In this document: positions 17,601 to 26,900 of the stretch, one piece after another | Layout of the letters: every line of letters begins with the position of its first letter | Numbering within the stretch: the first letter of the stretch is position 1 | Program-made: the position numbers and the translations under genes | Source of the DNA: an uncultured Lachnospiraceae bacterium | Lineage (GTDB): Bacteria; Bacillota; Clostridia; Lachnospirales; Lachnospiraceae | Assembly: GCA_902476645.1 (NCBI GenBank) | Contig: CABSEG010000020.1 | Span: forward strand, 1 to 39,554 | Direction: 5' to 3' | DNA length: 39,554 bases | The notes under the pieces: model-generated | Told to the model about the DNA's origin: nothing | The model's input: only the letters and a program-made list of their open reading frames with translations | Databases searched by the model: none

Positions 17601-19927
17601 ATTACCTGAATGCCTCCCGTCAGAGGCGTTGCGGCATCCCCTGACAGATCGTTTTCCAGCCATCCGTAGCCCGTGGCCTTGAGCTTGGCCCCAGCCGTCC
17701 AGGAGGTATTCAGGTTGTCCGAGGCAAGTACGTTCCTCCACTGAGAGAGCGAAAGATCTGTGGGCTGGCTCTCACAAAACTTCTTCCAATTCTCCCACTC
17801 TTCATCCGTAAACACTCCCTGGGAACCCTCTGCTCCCAGCATGATCCGGATCTTGGAACCGTCCCGTTTCACAGTCGTCTTTATTTTTCCCAGATCAAAG
17901 GAAAGCTTGTCATTGTTTAAAAAGGGCACGTCCGTCTGCCAACCGGACTCTCCGCTCTCGCTTAGAATCTGTATGGAATCGTCGTCATCCTGAGAGGCAT
18001 TTCCCGTGGGCACTGAAATGTAGACCCGCTCCGGCTTGCTTTCGGTGCCGTCTGCCGCCACCAGTTTCACATAGATCTTCCCATTTCCCAAAAAGCACTC
18101 TCCAATATTTAGCCGGAAAATCCCGTCTTCACTCTCAAAGGATTTTCCCCCTTCCTGATACATACAGTAATAGCCCGGCTCTTTGCCATTCCAGACGCCG
18201 CAGGCACGGAAGGTGACGTTATCGGTCTTTACGAAGTGCTGGCCTCCACAGAGCTTTGCGATTTCATTCTGATAATATACGATAGAAGAAACATATGGAT
18301 TCGTATCATCCCCCGCTTTTTTCTTTTTGAGGTATGTATGCAGCTGATTGGTTTCAAAGAGGCTTACGTTCTCTGGAGAAACGATGGTGGTGTAGAAAAT
18401 ATAGTCCCGGTATCCCTCTTTGGTCACGGAAATCCGCTTCATGGCAGAAGGCTGATCCAGGGTGTTTTCCATGCTGGCCGTTCCATAAGCATCGGTGACA
18501 GCCTCGCCAATCCCCTCCGCAGAAACCACAGCCCCTTCGATCTCCCCCTCTGTCAGCTTATCATAATCCACTGCATTCACGGTGATTTTGGAGTTGTCAA
18601 TAACGTTAATCTCTCCATCAGTTGGAAACGAAGGGTCCCCTCCTGAATGAACCAAGTCTATTTTGATTGGTCTGCTTTGATTCTCCTTCGTCCCGTTTCC
18701 AATCTGGCCAAATTCATTCCAGCCCCATAAATATAAATCCTCAGTCCTTGTTACTGCCGCACTGTGCTTGCCTTCCAAAACCACAGATTCTACATTCTCC
18801 ATTATCTTTACTGGCCTATTTTGATTTTCTACTGTTCCGTTTCCTACCTGACCAGATTCATTCCAGCCCCAGCAATACAAGTCTCCGTTGCTTGTCACTG
18901 CTGCGCCATGTCCACTTCCCAATGCTACAGATTGCACTCTTTCCAGAATTTTCATTGGTCTATTTTGATTTCCTTCTGTACCATTTCCTAATCTGTCCCA
19001 GGAATCCTCCCCCCAACAGTACAAATCTCCGTTAATTGTCACTGCTGCGCTATAATCGCTTCCCAACACTACAGATCGGACCTCTTTCAGAATTTTCACC
19101 GGTCTATTCCGATGTTCTTCTGTGCCATCTCCTAAACTGCCATAAGAATTCTCTCCCCAACAGTACAAATCTCCATGAACCGTTATTGCCGCAGTACGAT
19201 TGTAGCTTAGGTCCATGGAGGCCACATTCTCCAATACCTTCACCGGCCTGTTCCGGTTCTTCTCTGTCCCATCTCCTATTTGGCCATAATCGTTTTTTCC
19301 CCAACAATACAGATCTCCATTATGCGTCACTGCCGCACTCTGAAAGTACCCCAGAGCTACAGATTTTACATTCTCCATCACCTTTACTGGTCTGCTCTTA
19401 TCTTCTTCTGTGCCATTTCCTATATTTCCATATATATTCCATCCCCATAAATACAAATCCCCAGTATTGGTCACCGCTGCACTGTAACTATTTTCTAAAG
19501 CTACGGAAGCCACATCCTCCAATACCTTCACTGGTCTGGTCCGATCTTCTTTAGTCCCGTCTCCTATTTGGCCATAGTAGTTAGCCCCCCAGCAATACAA
19601 ATCTCCATTCGATGTCACTGCCGCACTGTAGTCATCTTCTAATGCCACGGATACCACATTCTCCAATATCTTTACTGGTTTACTTTGGATTTCTTTTGTA
19701 CCATTCCCCACCTGCCCATATTCATTGAATCCCCAGCAATACAAATCTCCGTTATCAGTCAGTGCTGCGCTGCGGGTATACCCCAAATATACATCCTTTA
19801 CTTTGCTGTCTGTTATCTCTTTCAAAATCTTTTTCCCTGATTCAGGGTATGCCATTGCTGTTATGGATAGCGGAAAATTAATCAAAAGCGACAGCAGCAT
19901 TATAAAAACAATTATTCTACTTTTCAC
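14657..19927 (-). CDS. Giant secreted RCC1-repeat / CARDB / BspA-LRR surface protein
   Basis: This 1756-residue exported protein is probably adhesive or structural. In order it has a signal peptide (about 1-26) and eight RCC1-type repeats of 48 residues (about 53-430, each with GDLYCWG and GNGT/GDGT). Next are a carboxypeptidase-regulatory-like Ig domain (about 440-530), mixed beta domains, and a region with repeated EWSSPVAV / KWSSPVAV motifs, perhaps a second propeller. Two CARDB-like domains, a Pro/Glu/Ser-rich linker (about 1525-1583) and a C-terminal BspA-type leucine-rich repeat unit with a very Lys-rich tail complete it. No catalytic motif or LPXTG is seen. The start is GTG at 19927, with GGGGAG 7 nt upstream and the signal peptide directly after it. 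A zinc-ribbon gene lies 72 bp upstream on the same strand. Confidence 0.85.
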   Translation of the reverse strand: MKSRIIVFIMLLSLLINFPLSITAMAYPESGKKILKEITDSKVKDVYLGYTRSAALTDNGDLYCWGFNEYGQVGNGTKEIQSKPVKILENVVSVALEDDYSAAVTSNGDLYCWGANYYGQIGDGTKEDRTRPVKVLEDVASVALENSYSAAVTNTGDLYLWGWNIYGNIGNGTEEDKSRPVKVMENVKSVALGYFQSAAVTHNGDLYCWGKNDYGQIGDGTEKNRNRPVKVLENVASMDLSYNRTAAITVHGDLYCWGENSYGSLGDGTEEHRNRPVKILKEVRSVVLGSDYSAAVTINGDLYCWGEDSWDRLGNGTEGNQNRPMKILERVQSVALGSGHGAAVTSNGDLYCWGWNESGQVGNGTVENQNRPVKIMENVESVVLEGKHSAAVTRTEDLYLWGWNEFGQIGNGTKENQSRPIKIDLVHSGGDPSFPTDGEINVIDNSKITVNAVDYDKLTEGEIEGAVVSAEGIGEAVTDAYGTASMENTLDQPSAMKRISVTKEGYRDYIFYTTIVSPENVSLFETNQLHTYLKKKKAGDDTNPYVSSIVYYQNEIAKLCGGQHFVKTDNVTFRACGVWNGKEPGYYCMYQEGGKSFESEDGIFRLNIGECFLGNGKIYVKLVAADGTESKPERVYISVPTGNASQDDDDSIQILSESGESGWQTDVPFLNNDKLSFDLGKIKTTVKRDGSKIRIMLGAEGSQGVFTDEEWENWKKFCESQPTDLSLSQWRNVLASDNLNTSWTAGAKLKATGYGWLENDLSGDAATPLTGGIQVIIDMSTSFKQQYAVGVIPVYLEESLGVNGKLDAGVTFDTQNRKFGGSTKLTVTPSLSVGGGVGVLYVATVGAEGKASMPITIDFPKGLTQAGLIGALSIKASVLGFSYSKELASATYPLYPTRESKAVQNEKALEQSLYDMDSYVLPQKLETASVWHGEDAGDQRISKSTASNLKETLLETGTSELTEPQLVQEGNTTLAVFLTEDPLRDTIHRTKLVYTVYDESRGEWSSPVAVEEDGTGDFYPYLTASNGTIGVAWLNYDSGITNASSMQEALQNSQIRYAVWDEGSNGFVKSSISLSSDEAVTYNSARPCMDSNGDVTLVGLKNKGGDIFGTTGENLLFMTGTCEGEAVRQEFALTQGTPVSYDADIWGNIVTAAVCMDTDRDLSTLEDREIYRFSSDGTVEKLTENESYDAAPQYARYQGGKALFWYTEQGYEILEESGKQSAVLEENANISESFTVVNGANQNTALVWSSVDETDVYQLTACILDEASGKWSSPVAVSDSEENIFRPSGYFNSDGDMEFLYRKGDTASAGSLYALQAAQAPDLQILDAYMEDGAEIPGQSAKVFVGVRNLGTEKVDSYRIAVGGQITEGSVEILPGESALLEAEYAVPEAVESRKIPVEVTTEGDRDASNNGFQMTAGFADVSVATTEDVWESGKVVHVTVTNHEAVSSKATLEVRKNTKDGEVIAAKDLGTLRQGDILTMDFAYPKDSSGYETDADALYYVVTSSAAERYESNNYGYSVFREEGAENPDQNPETPDTGEEPDTKPSTPSEEAPTGSAGDSGQKPASPAPGGSGTSEQSAVKVGQTVTIKKLRYKVTKLNKNGGGQVTLVGTTRKKSDKKFRTLKIGSAVKIRGKAFQITAIGKGAFSGYRGLKSVSIGKNVKSIGDKSFYRCIDLAKVTIPPKTSKIGKQAFYGCKKLKNAVIKTKSLTTKKVGKKAFGAIHPRTIIKVPKSKVKAYKKLLEKKGVGSKAKIKKL
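18637..19771 (-). repeat. Eight tandem 144-bp (48-residue) RCC1 repeats
   Basis: Eight consecutive units start with SAAVT-like residues, then GDLYCWG, GQxGNGT, RPVKxxENV and SVAL. Those I counted are exactly 48 residues with no indels; the last one is cut short. Known RCC1 propellers usually have seven blades, so eight copies suggest an eight-bladed or seven-plus-one form. The strong similarity and lack of length drift suggest recent tandem duplication or ongoing recombination. Confidence 0.8.
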
Positions 19928-19999
19928 TTGCTTTCTCCCCTTCTATTTTTCCTGCGTTCTTGTATGGAATAAAGGAACAGCCTCTGTATGGTCCTGCTT

Positions 20000-20872
20000 T
20001 TATTCCTCTTTTCCAAGGTCCAGATCCAACACTCTGCAGATATCTTCCACCAAATACCCCGGAAAGTCTTCTTCGGTACAGGTGATTTTTTCCAGCCTTG
20101 CGATGATTCTGCTTCCAAGGGCCAGAGCTTCCTGTTCCTCGCCATACTTATATAGAAGCTCCAGCTCATCAATCCGTTCTTCCAGAGCCTCGATGCAGGC
20201 ATCTGTCCGGTCCGCGCTCAGATGGTCGTTTTCCACAAACCACCGCAGCGTTTTCTCAAACCTGGCCTCGATTACTTCCGGCTGAATGTTAAACTGGCGC
20301 AAAATCATGTTTTTTTCCAAAACCTCATCCGACTTGTCCCGGAACTGATAATCCATCACATAGCCCTCGTACTCAGAAACCATATTGGCCCACTGATCCA
20401 TGGAGATGGGATAGCCGTCGATGGCAAAGACCGGCTCATTTCTGGCTGACATCCAAGCCACCTGTAAGGTTCCCACCTGCTTTAAGGAATACTGCTTATT
20501 TCCTATCCAGGTTCCTGTTACCTGGTCGCTTTCCTGAAGAGACTTATTGGCAATCCCCTTTAGGATCTTTTGGTGCAGGTGGAGTACTGCAGGGAGCTGT
20601 TCATCGTTGATACCTGTCATCACCTCAAAGCTGTAGGCACCCTCAGCCTCGTTGGCATGCCAACAGGAGTAGGGAGGCAGCAAAATGTTCCAGATCAGAA
20701 AATGATGGATGGCTCCGTTGGTGTCATAGATGGATATTTCCTTGGAAAAATCTTCGAACTGTTCTGTCCCATACATGTCTGCAATCAGCTTATTATAACA
20801 GTCCATGCACAGATCCCCGTAGCCCTCCAAATGTACAAATGCTTCCTTCTCATGGCACTGATTACATTTCAT
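20000..20872 (-). CDS. Zinc-ribbon protein of unknown function
   Basis: This is a 290-residue soluble protein with an N-terminal treble-clef/zinc-ribbon signature, CxxC-15-CxxC (C3, C6, C22, C25). The middle (about 50-200) is an alpha/beta region rich in aromatic residues. The C terminus (about 215-265) is helical and acidic with ALEERIDELELLYKYGEE. No signal peptide or membrane segment is present. GGGAGG 8 nt upstream of the ATG at 20872 and the Cys motif right after it favour this start over 20944. It precedes the RCC1-repeat gene by 72 bp on the same strand, so co-transcription is possible. I do not recognise a named family with confidence and give no function. Confidence 0.8.
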   Translation of the reverse strand: MKCNQCHEKEAFVHLEGYGDLCMDCYNKLIADMYGTEQFEDFSKEISIYDTNGAIHHFLIWNILLPPYSCWHANEAEGAYSFEVMTGINDEQLPAVLHLHQKILKGIANKSLQESDQVTGTWIGNKQYSLKQVGTLQVAWMSARNEPVFAIDGYPISMDQWANMVSEYEGYVMDYQFRDKSDEVLEKNMILRQFNIQPEVIEARFEKTLRWFVENDHLSADRTDACIEALEERIDELELLYKYGEEQEALALGSRIIARLEKITCTEEDFPGYLVEDICRVLDLDLGKEE

Positions 20873-20973
20873 ACTGTGTCCCTCCCTTCTCTGTGGCTCT
20901 TTCCCCTTTCGAAAAAGCACCCTTAGTATTCTCAACCATGTCACTTATCCCCCGTCTCATCCATGATGACTTC

Positions 20974-21002
20974 AGTATAGCACACCCGTTTCCTGTTTTC
21001 CA
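20974..21002 (-). promoter_or_regulatory. Candidate promoter of the zinc-ribbon gene
   Basis: On the minus strand TGGAAA (20997-21002, 4/6) lies 17 bp from TATACT (20974-20979, 5/6), with an extended -10 TGC directly before it. The leader would be about 95 nt. This promoter also separates the gene from the calcium ATPase upstream, after which I see no clear terminator. Confidence 0.55.
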
Positions 21003-21024
21003 CTATGAGCAAATACTTCCAGGC

Positions 21025-23709
21025 CTATGCGTCCGCAGTCTTCTTCCCTCTCCATCTGATCTGACCTAATGTTCCGCAAAAGACCAGACATTCATGGGCC
21101 AAAAGCGGGAATGCCGCAAGACCAGCCAGGTACAGCCATTCGTGCAGGGAGAGAGAGACTGTTCCAAAGGCTCTGGTAAGAACGTCTGCCTCTGTCACCG
21201 CAAGCTGTAGCAGAAACCCCAGCGCGCAGGCCAAAATCATCAGTTTATTGTTCCAATGGTTCATCCGAAACACGGAGATGGATACATCCCGCATTCCCAC
21301 TGCATGAAAAAGCTGAGACATCCCCAGCACAGTAAAAGCGTACGTTTGGGCTCTGTTTAACACAGATTCCTGACTCAGGCAGGTCATCAGCCCGGAAAAG
21401 CTCAGAGGAGCTCCTTCCATTTGAAGCAGACCGTAGGGGATGGTTAAGAAAGCCGTCAGACTGATGAGTCCAATTAAACCTCCGTAAAAAAGCGTGCACA
21501 AAAGTCCTCCATGGGCAAACAGGCTCTCTTTAGCCTGCCTTGGGGGGCGCCTCATCAAGCTTTCTCCGTCGTTTTGATCTGCCCCCAGAGCCAAAGCCGG
21601 CAAAGAATCCGTAATCAGATTAATCCACAGAATATGGCTGGGCTTTAAGGGGGATGCGAATCCGCAGAGTACGGCCACAAACATGGTCATGATCTCCCCA
21701 AAATTCGAGGAGAGTAAAAACAGTACGGACTTACGGATGTTTTCGTAGACGCCTCTTCCTTCCCGGATGGCCTTTTCGATCGTAGCGAAATTGTCATCCG
21801 TTAAGATCATGTCTGAAGCCTGCTTGGCCACATCCGTCCCACTAAGCCCCATGGCTACTCCAATATCCGCACATTTTAAGGACGGCGCGTCGTTTACTCC
21901 ATCCCCTGTCATGGCCACAATCCGCCCCATTTTCTTCAGGATTTTCACAATCCGTACCTTATGTTCCGGAGACACTCTTGCAAAAACACGAATCCCTTCT
22001 ATGCGACTGCAAAGCTCTCTGTCAGACAGACGTTGTAGCTCCCCTCCCGTGATACATTCCTCCATATGTTTTGCGATTCCCAACTGCCTGGCAATGGCCA
22101 GGGCAGTCTCTGCATGATCGCCTGTAATCATCACAGTACGCACTCCGGCCCGTTTAAAATTTTCCACAGCCAGTGCCGCTTCCGGCCGAATGGGGTCCTC
22201 CATTCCAACCATACCGATAAAAATCAGATTCTCCTCTCTGGGCTCAGAATCTCCCCTGGTAAATGCCACAGCCAGCGTCCTCAACGCCTGGGAGGACATG
22301 GCATCTATGGCCTTTCGAATCTGTCCCCGGTGTCTTTCTGTGAGAGGTATCACCCTGCCTTCCATCAACACCCGATTGCACCGCTTCAAGACTTCATCCG
22401 GAGCTCCCTTTGTGTAGGTGAGACTTACGCTCTCTGTCTGATGCCAGGTGGACATCATCTTCCTGCCAGAGTCAAAAGGCAGCTCCTTTTTTCTGGGAAC
22501 CCGCTTCTGCACCTCCCCTTTATATGTTCCCAGACTTCCCGCAAAATCCAAAAGCGCCAACTCTGTGGGATCTCCGATTCTGGTCTCCCCCTCCACGATA
22601 CCATCGTTACAAAGTACCAGCCCCTCCAAAAAGACTCTGTGTCCTTCTGCCGGGAAGGCTCCTTTCTCATAAAGCTTCTGGTCCACGAAGCAACGCACCA
22701 CAGTCATTTTATTCTGAGTCAACGTTCCGGTCTTGTCCGAGCAGACGATGCTCACGGCTCCAAGAGTTTCAATGGCAGGTAGCCTGCGCACAATCGTATG
22801 CACTTTCACCATTCTGGTAACAGAAAGTGCCAGACAAATGGTTACTACTGCCGGAAGTCCCTCCGGTACCGCTGCCACAGCCAGGGAGATGGCCGTGATC
22901 AGCATCTGCGGCAGATTGCGTCCCTGTATTACAGCCAACAAAAACAGCGACGCACAAAGAGCTACGGAGAGAATGCTAAGTACCTTTCCCAAGTCTCCCA
23001 GCCTTTTTTGAAGTGGGGTCTGTTCCTCTTTGTGATCATTGAGCATAGCTGCGATCTTTCCGATCTCCGTCTCCATCCCCACAGCAGTGACCAGCCCCTT
23101 TCCACGCCCGTTAACCGTCATCGTGGACATGTAGGCCATGTTTTTTCGATCTCCCAGAGAGAGCTTTTTTGCTGCCACAAACTGGGCATCTTTGGATACG
23201 GGAAGAGACTCTCCTGTAAGCGCAGACTCCTCAACCTTTAAATTCACGCTCTCTACCAGCCTTAGATCTGCCGGAACCTGTCTGCCCGCATCCAGACATA
23301 CCAGATCCCCCTGTACCAGACATGAGGCTTCAATTTCCTGTTCTTTTCCATCCCGGATCACACAGGCCTTGGGGCTGGTCAGCTTTTTTAGGGAATCCAG
23401 AGCCTTTTGAGCCTTGCCCTCCTGAATCATACCCACCAGGGAATTGACAAACACCACCACCAAGATGATCACCGCATCGCTGACTTCATTTAGCAGAATG
23501 GACACAGCCGCCGCAGCCAAAAGCACATAAATCAGGGGCGTATTCAGCTGATCCCAAAAGGAGCCAAGGAGCGTTCGCTTCTTTTTCTGTACCAGCACAT
23601 TTTTTCCGCCAGCCTCAAGCCTCCGTTTCGCCTCCTGCCCGGACAGTCCCCGCTGCGGATCCGTCTGTAGTTTCTCGCTCACCTTCCGAAAGGTCTGCTC
23701 TTCATACAT
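21025..23709 (-). CDS. P-type calcium-transporting ATPase (P2A, SERCA/PacL-like)
   Basis: This membrane cation pump, 894 residues, probably exports Ca2+. The TGES motif is at 165-168, the phosphorylated aspartate D325 in CSDKTGTLT, and the hinge motif TGDGVNDAPSLK and MITGDHAETA are present. The ion-site residues of P2A pumps are visible: E283 in VPEGLP (TM4) and the asparagine/aspartate of NLITDSLPALALGAD (TM6). An N-terminal cation-ATPase domain and about ten membrane segments give the usual bacterial length. AAAGGAG 7 nt upstream supports the ATG at 23709. It is followed by the zinc-ribbon gene and preceded by the terminator of the GH3 gene, so it is probably transcribed alone or with the zinc-ribbon gene. 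A Na+/K+ or Mn2+ preference cannot be excluded. Confidence 0.93.
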   Translation of the reverse strand: MYEEQTFRKVSEKLQTDPQRGLSGQEAKRRLEAGGKNVLVQKKKRTLLGSFWDQLNTPLIYVLLAAAAVSILLNEVSDAVIILVVVFVNSLVGMIQEGKAQKALDSLKKLTSPKACVIRDGKEQEIEASCLVQGDLVCLDAGRQVPADLRLVESVNLKVEESALTGESLPVSKDAQFVAAKKLSLGDRKNMAYMSTMTVNGRGKGLVTAVGMETEIGKIAAMLNDHKEEQTPLQKRLGDLGKVLSILSVALCASLFLLAVIQGRNLPQMLITAISLAVAAVPEGLPAVVTICLALSVTRMVKVHTIVRRLPAIETLGAVSIVCSDKTGTLTQNKMTVVRCFVDQKLYEKGAFPAEGHRVFLEGLVLCNDGIVEGETRIGDPTELALLDFAGSLGTYKGEVQKRVPRKKELPFDSGRKMMSTWHQTESVSLTYTKGAPDEVLKRCNRVLMEGRVIPLTERHRGQIRKAIDAMSSQALRTLAVAFTRGDSEPREENLIFIGMVGMEDPIRPEAALAVENFKRAGVRTVMITGDHAETALAIARQLGIAKHMEECITGGELQRLSDRELCSRIEGIRVFARVSPEHKVRIVKILKKMGRIVAMTGDGVNDAPSLKCADIGVAMGLSGTDVAKQASDMILTDDNFATIEKAIREGRGVYENIRKSVLFLLSSNFGEIMTMFVAVLCGFASPLKPSHILWINLITDSLPALALGADQNDGESLMRRPPRQAKESLFAHGGLLCTLFYGGLIGLISLTAFLTIPYGLLQMEGAPLSFSGLMTCLSQESVLNRAQTYAFTVLGMSQLFHAVGMRDVSISVFRMNHWNNKLMILACALGFLLQLAVTEADVLTRAFGTVSLSLHEWLYLAGLAAFPLLAHECLVFCGTLGQIRWRGKKTADA

Positions 23710-23845
23710 AACGTTGCTCCTTTACTTGAATTTCCGCAAGGACCCGCCTGGCCCTTTTCGGTTTACTCTACCTTATGTACAACCTTTCTGGAATATAACC
23801 ATGTCTGTTCCTCACAGTGCGTCGAATCTTCCTGCCTTCTCCCAC

Positions 23846-23882
23846 GAAAAAGCCCTGGTACAGTATCTGTACCAGGGCCTCT
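23846..23882 (-). terminator. Rho-independent terminator of the GH3 gene
   Basis: A perfect 12-bp stem (23852-23863 with 23867-23878) with a 3-nt loop is followed, on the minus strand, by TTTTT at 23847-23851. It lies 25 nt past the GH3 stop codon and separates the gene from the calcium ATPase. Confidence 0.9.
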
Positions 23883-23906
23883 GTAAGAAAGGGTAAAATC
23901 TATATT

Positions 23907-26900
23907 TTAGAATGTTGCTATCTTTTCGGACGCATACTGCAATACCAGAACCGCATCCTTTGTATCTGTCACACCGTCTCCATTCACATCCGCACTCTCT
24001 TTTGCCGCATCATTCAGATCCTGCATCTCTGCGGTATACTGTAGCAGTGCTGTTCCGTCAGCCGTGCTCACGGCTCCGTCTCCATTCACATCGCCCACCA
24101 GTCTCGCCAAAGCTACTTGCTTTGTCAGCGTTTCTACTGCTTTGTCAACCTGGCTCTGAGTGGCCTCTTCGTTGTTATAGACGGATTTCGCGTTCGCCAT
24201 AGCTGCTGAAAGTCCTTGAATTGTAGATGCCACATAAGAATCGGAAGCCTGCAAAATCTCCTGTGCTTTATCGATCATAGCCTTCAAAGCTGCCTTATTC
24301 CCTTTCATCTGAAGGTTAAAAATCGCGTCCACGATTGCAGTATAAGCTTCACTGATCTCATCTTCTCCTCTGTCAGAATTTTCTATTACTTCCTGTGCGC
24401 GCTCTATTGCTTTTCTTAACGCATCCAGACTGGAGGAAGTATAATTGCCATCCAACAATGGAGTGGCTGCTTTCACAAGGCTTTCCAGAGAAGATACGTC
24501 CGCATTCTTAGCGAGTTTTGCCAACTCATCCAATACTGCATAGGCTGCCTCATTTACCTCTGACTGAGTAGCCTTCGCATCTTTCAGTACTGCCTTAGCC
24601 TCCTCTACGGCCTTTTCCAGGGCTTTTACTCCTCCTTCGTAATCTCCACCAGATGCCAGAATGGCTTCTGCGGCCTCTATGGCTGTCTCAAGATGAAGTC
24701 TTTGCACACCGTATTCCAGATTTCCAAAGGCTTGAATCAGACTGCTCATAGCCTCATCCAGATCTTCCTGGGTAGCGTTGGCATCTGCCTGCACACTCTT
24801 CGCATTTTCCAGTGCAGCCTCTACCTCTGCCCAGCTCTCTTCCGTATATTCCGATGCGTCCAGGCTCTCCAGCAAAGCAATCATTCTGTCCAGGCTTGCC
24901 TTTACTGTCTCATTTTCCTCTCCGGCATCGCTCTTAGCCTCTACCTTTACTTCTTCCTGCATCAGTAAATTGTCTGAGGAGGCTCCCACATAGATGGTTC
25001 TCGCTCCTTCTGCCACAGTCCACTTATCCTTAGTTCCATCCTCATTTACATTCAGTTCATCCTGATTTGAATTCCAGTAGGACAAAGAACGCTCTGACAC
25101 ATGGATGGTCACTTCTCTGGACTCTCCCGGCTGAATATCTTTTACTTTCTCGTATCCTGCCAGAGCATACTCAGAAGTCTGAATTCCTTCCGGTACGTTG
25201 GCCTCGCCCAGGTAAACCTGCGCCACTTCACTTCCTGCCACATCGCCTGTGTTCGTTACCGTAAAGGTAACATCATATCCTGCCTCTTCCCCTTCGTTTA
25301 AGCTCTCTTCCACCTTCATATCGCTGTACTCAAACGTTGTGTAAGAAAGTCCATATCCGAAGTCAAACTGAGGTTCAATATCATTTTCATCATACCACTT
25401 ATATCCTGTGTTGATGCCCTCATCAAAATATGTAGTGGTATCCTTTGAGGCAAATCCTGGGAATCCCCCCGGACCTCCACCAGGGCCGCCGGGGCCGCCA
25501 CCAGGAAATCCTCCCGGTCCTTCAGAATCTCCTCCCTCTTCTTCTTCCTTCTCGTCTTCCTGCTCATATCTGGACCAATTATAGTCTGAGTAGGTGATAA
25601 TGGTATCCGTATCCTTCTTTGGAATCGTATATGCCAGCTTTCCGCTGGGATTTACTTCACCGGTCAGCAGTTTTGCCGTCGCCACGCCACCGCGCTGTCC
25701 AGGATAATACATCTCCAAAATGGCATCTGCCTCGTCAATCCAATCTTCCATAACTACGGCAGAGTCGTTATTGAGCACTACCACCACTTTGTTTCCTGCG
25801 CTATGTGCCGCATTAGCCACATCCAGGATCATCTGCTGCTGCTCTGCGGGCAGTTTCAAAGTGGTCTCTTCCCTAGTGTCTTTCGGATCACTTACCTGCG
25901 CATAGGCGAATACAACTACCGTATCGTTATCCTTGGCTGCCTGAATGGCATTGTCCACGTTGGCCTGTTTCTGAGACGGGGTGATCCAGGCAAGTCCTAC
26001 CTGCATATCCTTGCCGTCCACTTCGCCGGCATTCTCTGCCGCAACGCCAATCTTATAACGCTTTCCTTTTTCCAGCGTCACTGTTGCGGTTGATAAGTTT
26101 TCTCCTGTTTCAGAGGGGATTACACCGCTGTACCACTGAGTTCCCTGATTCACGCTGGCGCCGGAACCGGAACCGATCTGGGTCTCTGTGCCGTCCTCCT
26201 GAATTTCAAAAATACCCATGGCAGCCTTTGCGCCGATGCTCTGAAGGATAATGCTATACTCTCCATCCTCATCGGCTTCCACATAAGTGGTCCACGTATA
26301 AGCGGGATTCTGGGTATAATCAAAGGCTGTTCCATCCTCCGAATTTACATAAGTCTTATTGGGCTCTCCGTCCACTGTACCCGTGTTAAAATCAATGGTC
26401 GCGTCGGTTGTACAATACTCTCCGATTTCATGACCTTCCATAGCCGTCTCAGGCACACTGTTGCTGACAAATTGTCCCTGGTAATCTCCTCCGGTTTCTG
26501 CGGACTGCCCGGTACCGTAAGTGCGAACTGCTCCGTGTTCTTCTCCGTCTGCCGTAGTGTACAAGTTCTCCTCGGGAATGATGGTTCCGATAGTATCCTT
26601 GTATACCTCACCTTCCACTTTCTCCTCTCCTACCAGGTCGCAGAGAGCCTCATAGGGACTGGTCATGGCACTGATGGCTCCGTAAGAGCGCTCCCCTCCA
26701 ATACCAGGAATCAGATTCATGCCATTTAAGCCGATAACAGCAACTGTATTGTCTCCATCTGTGTTAAGTGGCAGAGTCTCATTTTCGTTTTTCAGCAAAA
26801 CGCCGCCTTCTTCTGCTACTTTTTCCACAGCGGCATTGCTCTCTTCATACAGTTCTTCCAGAGTTCCGGTATTTTTGCCTGCTCGGATCAGCTCTGTACG

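Noticed and set aside
18637..19771. Periodic repeats resembling a CRISPR array or satellite DNA
   Set aside because: The 144-bp period keeps one open frame with a clear RCC1 protein motif, and there are no invariant repeats with unique spacers of 30-40 bp.
19966..20006. An attenuator or terminator between the zinc-ribbon and RCC1 genes
   Set aside because: The 8-bp arms are separated by 25 nt and no T tract follows, so it is too weak to call; it is mentioned only as part of a finding.
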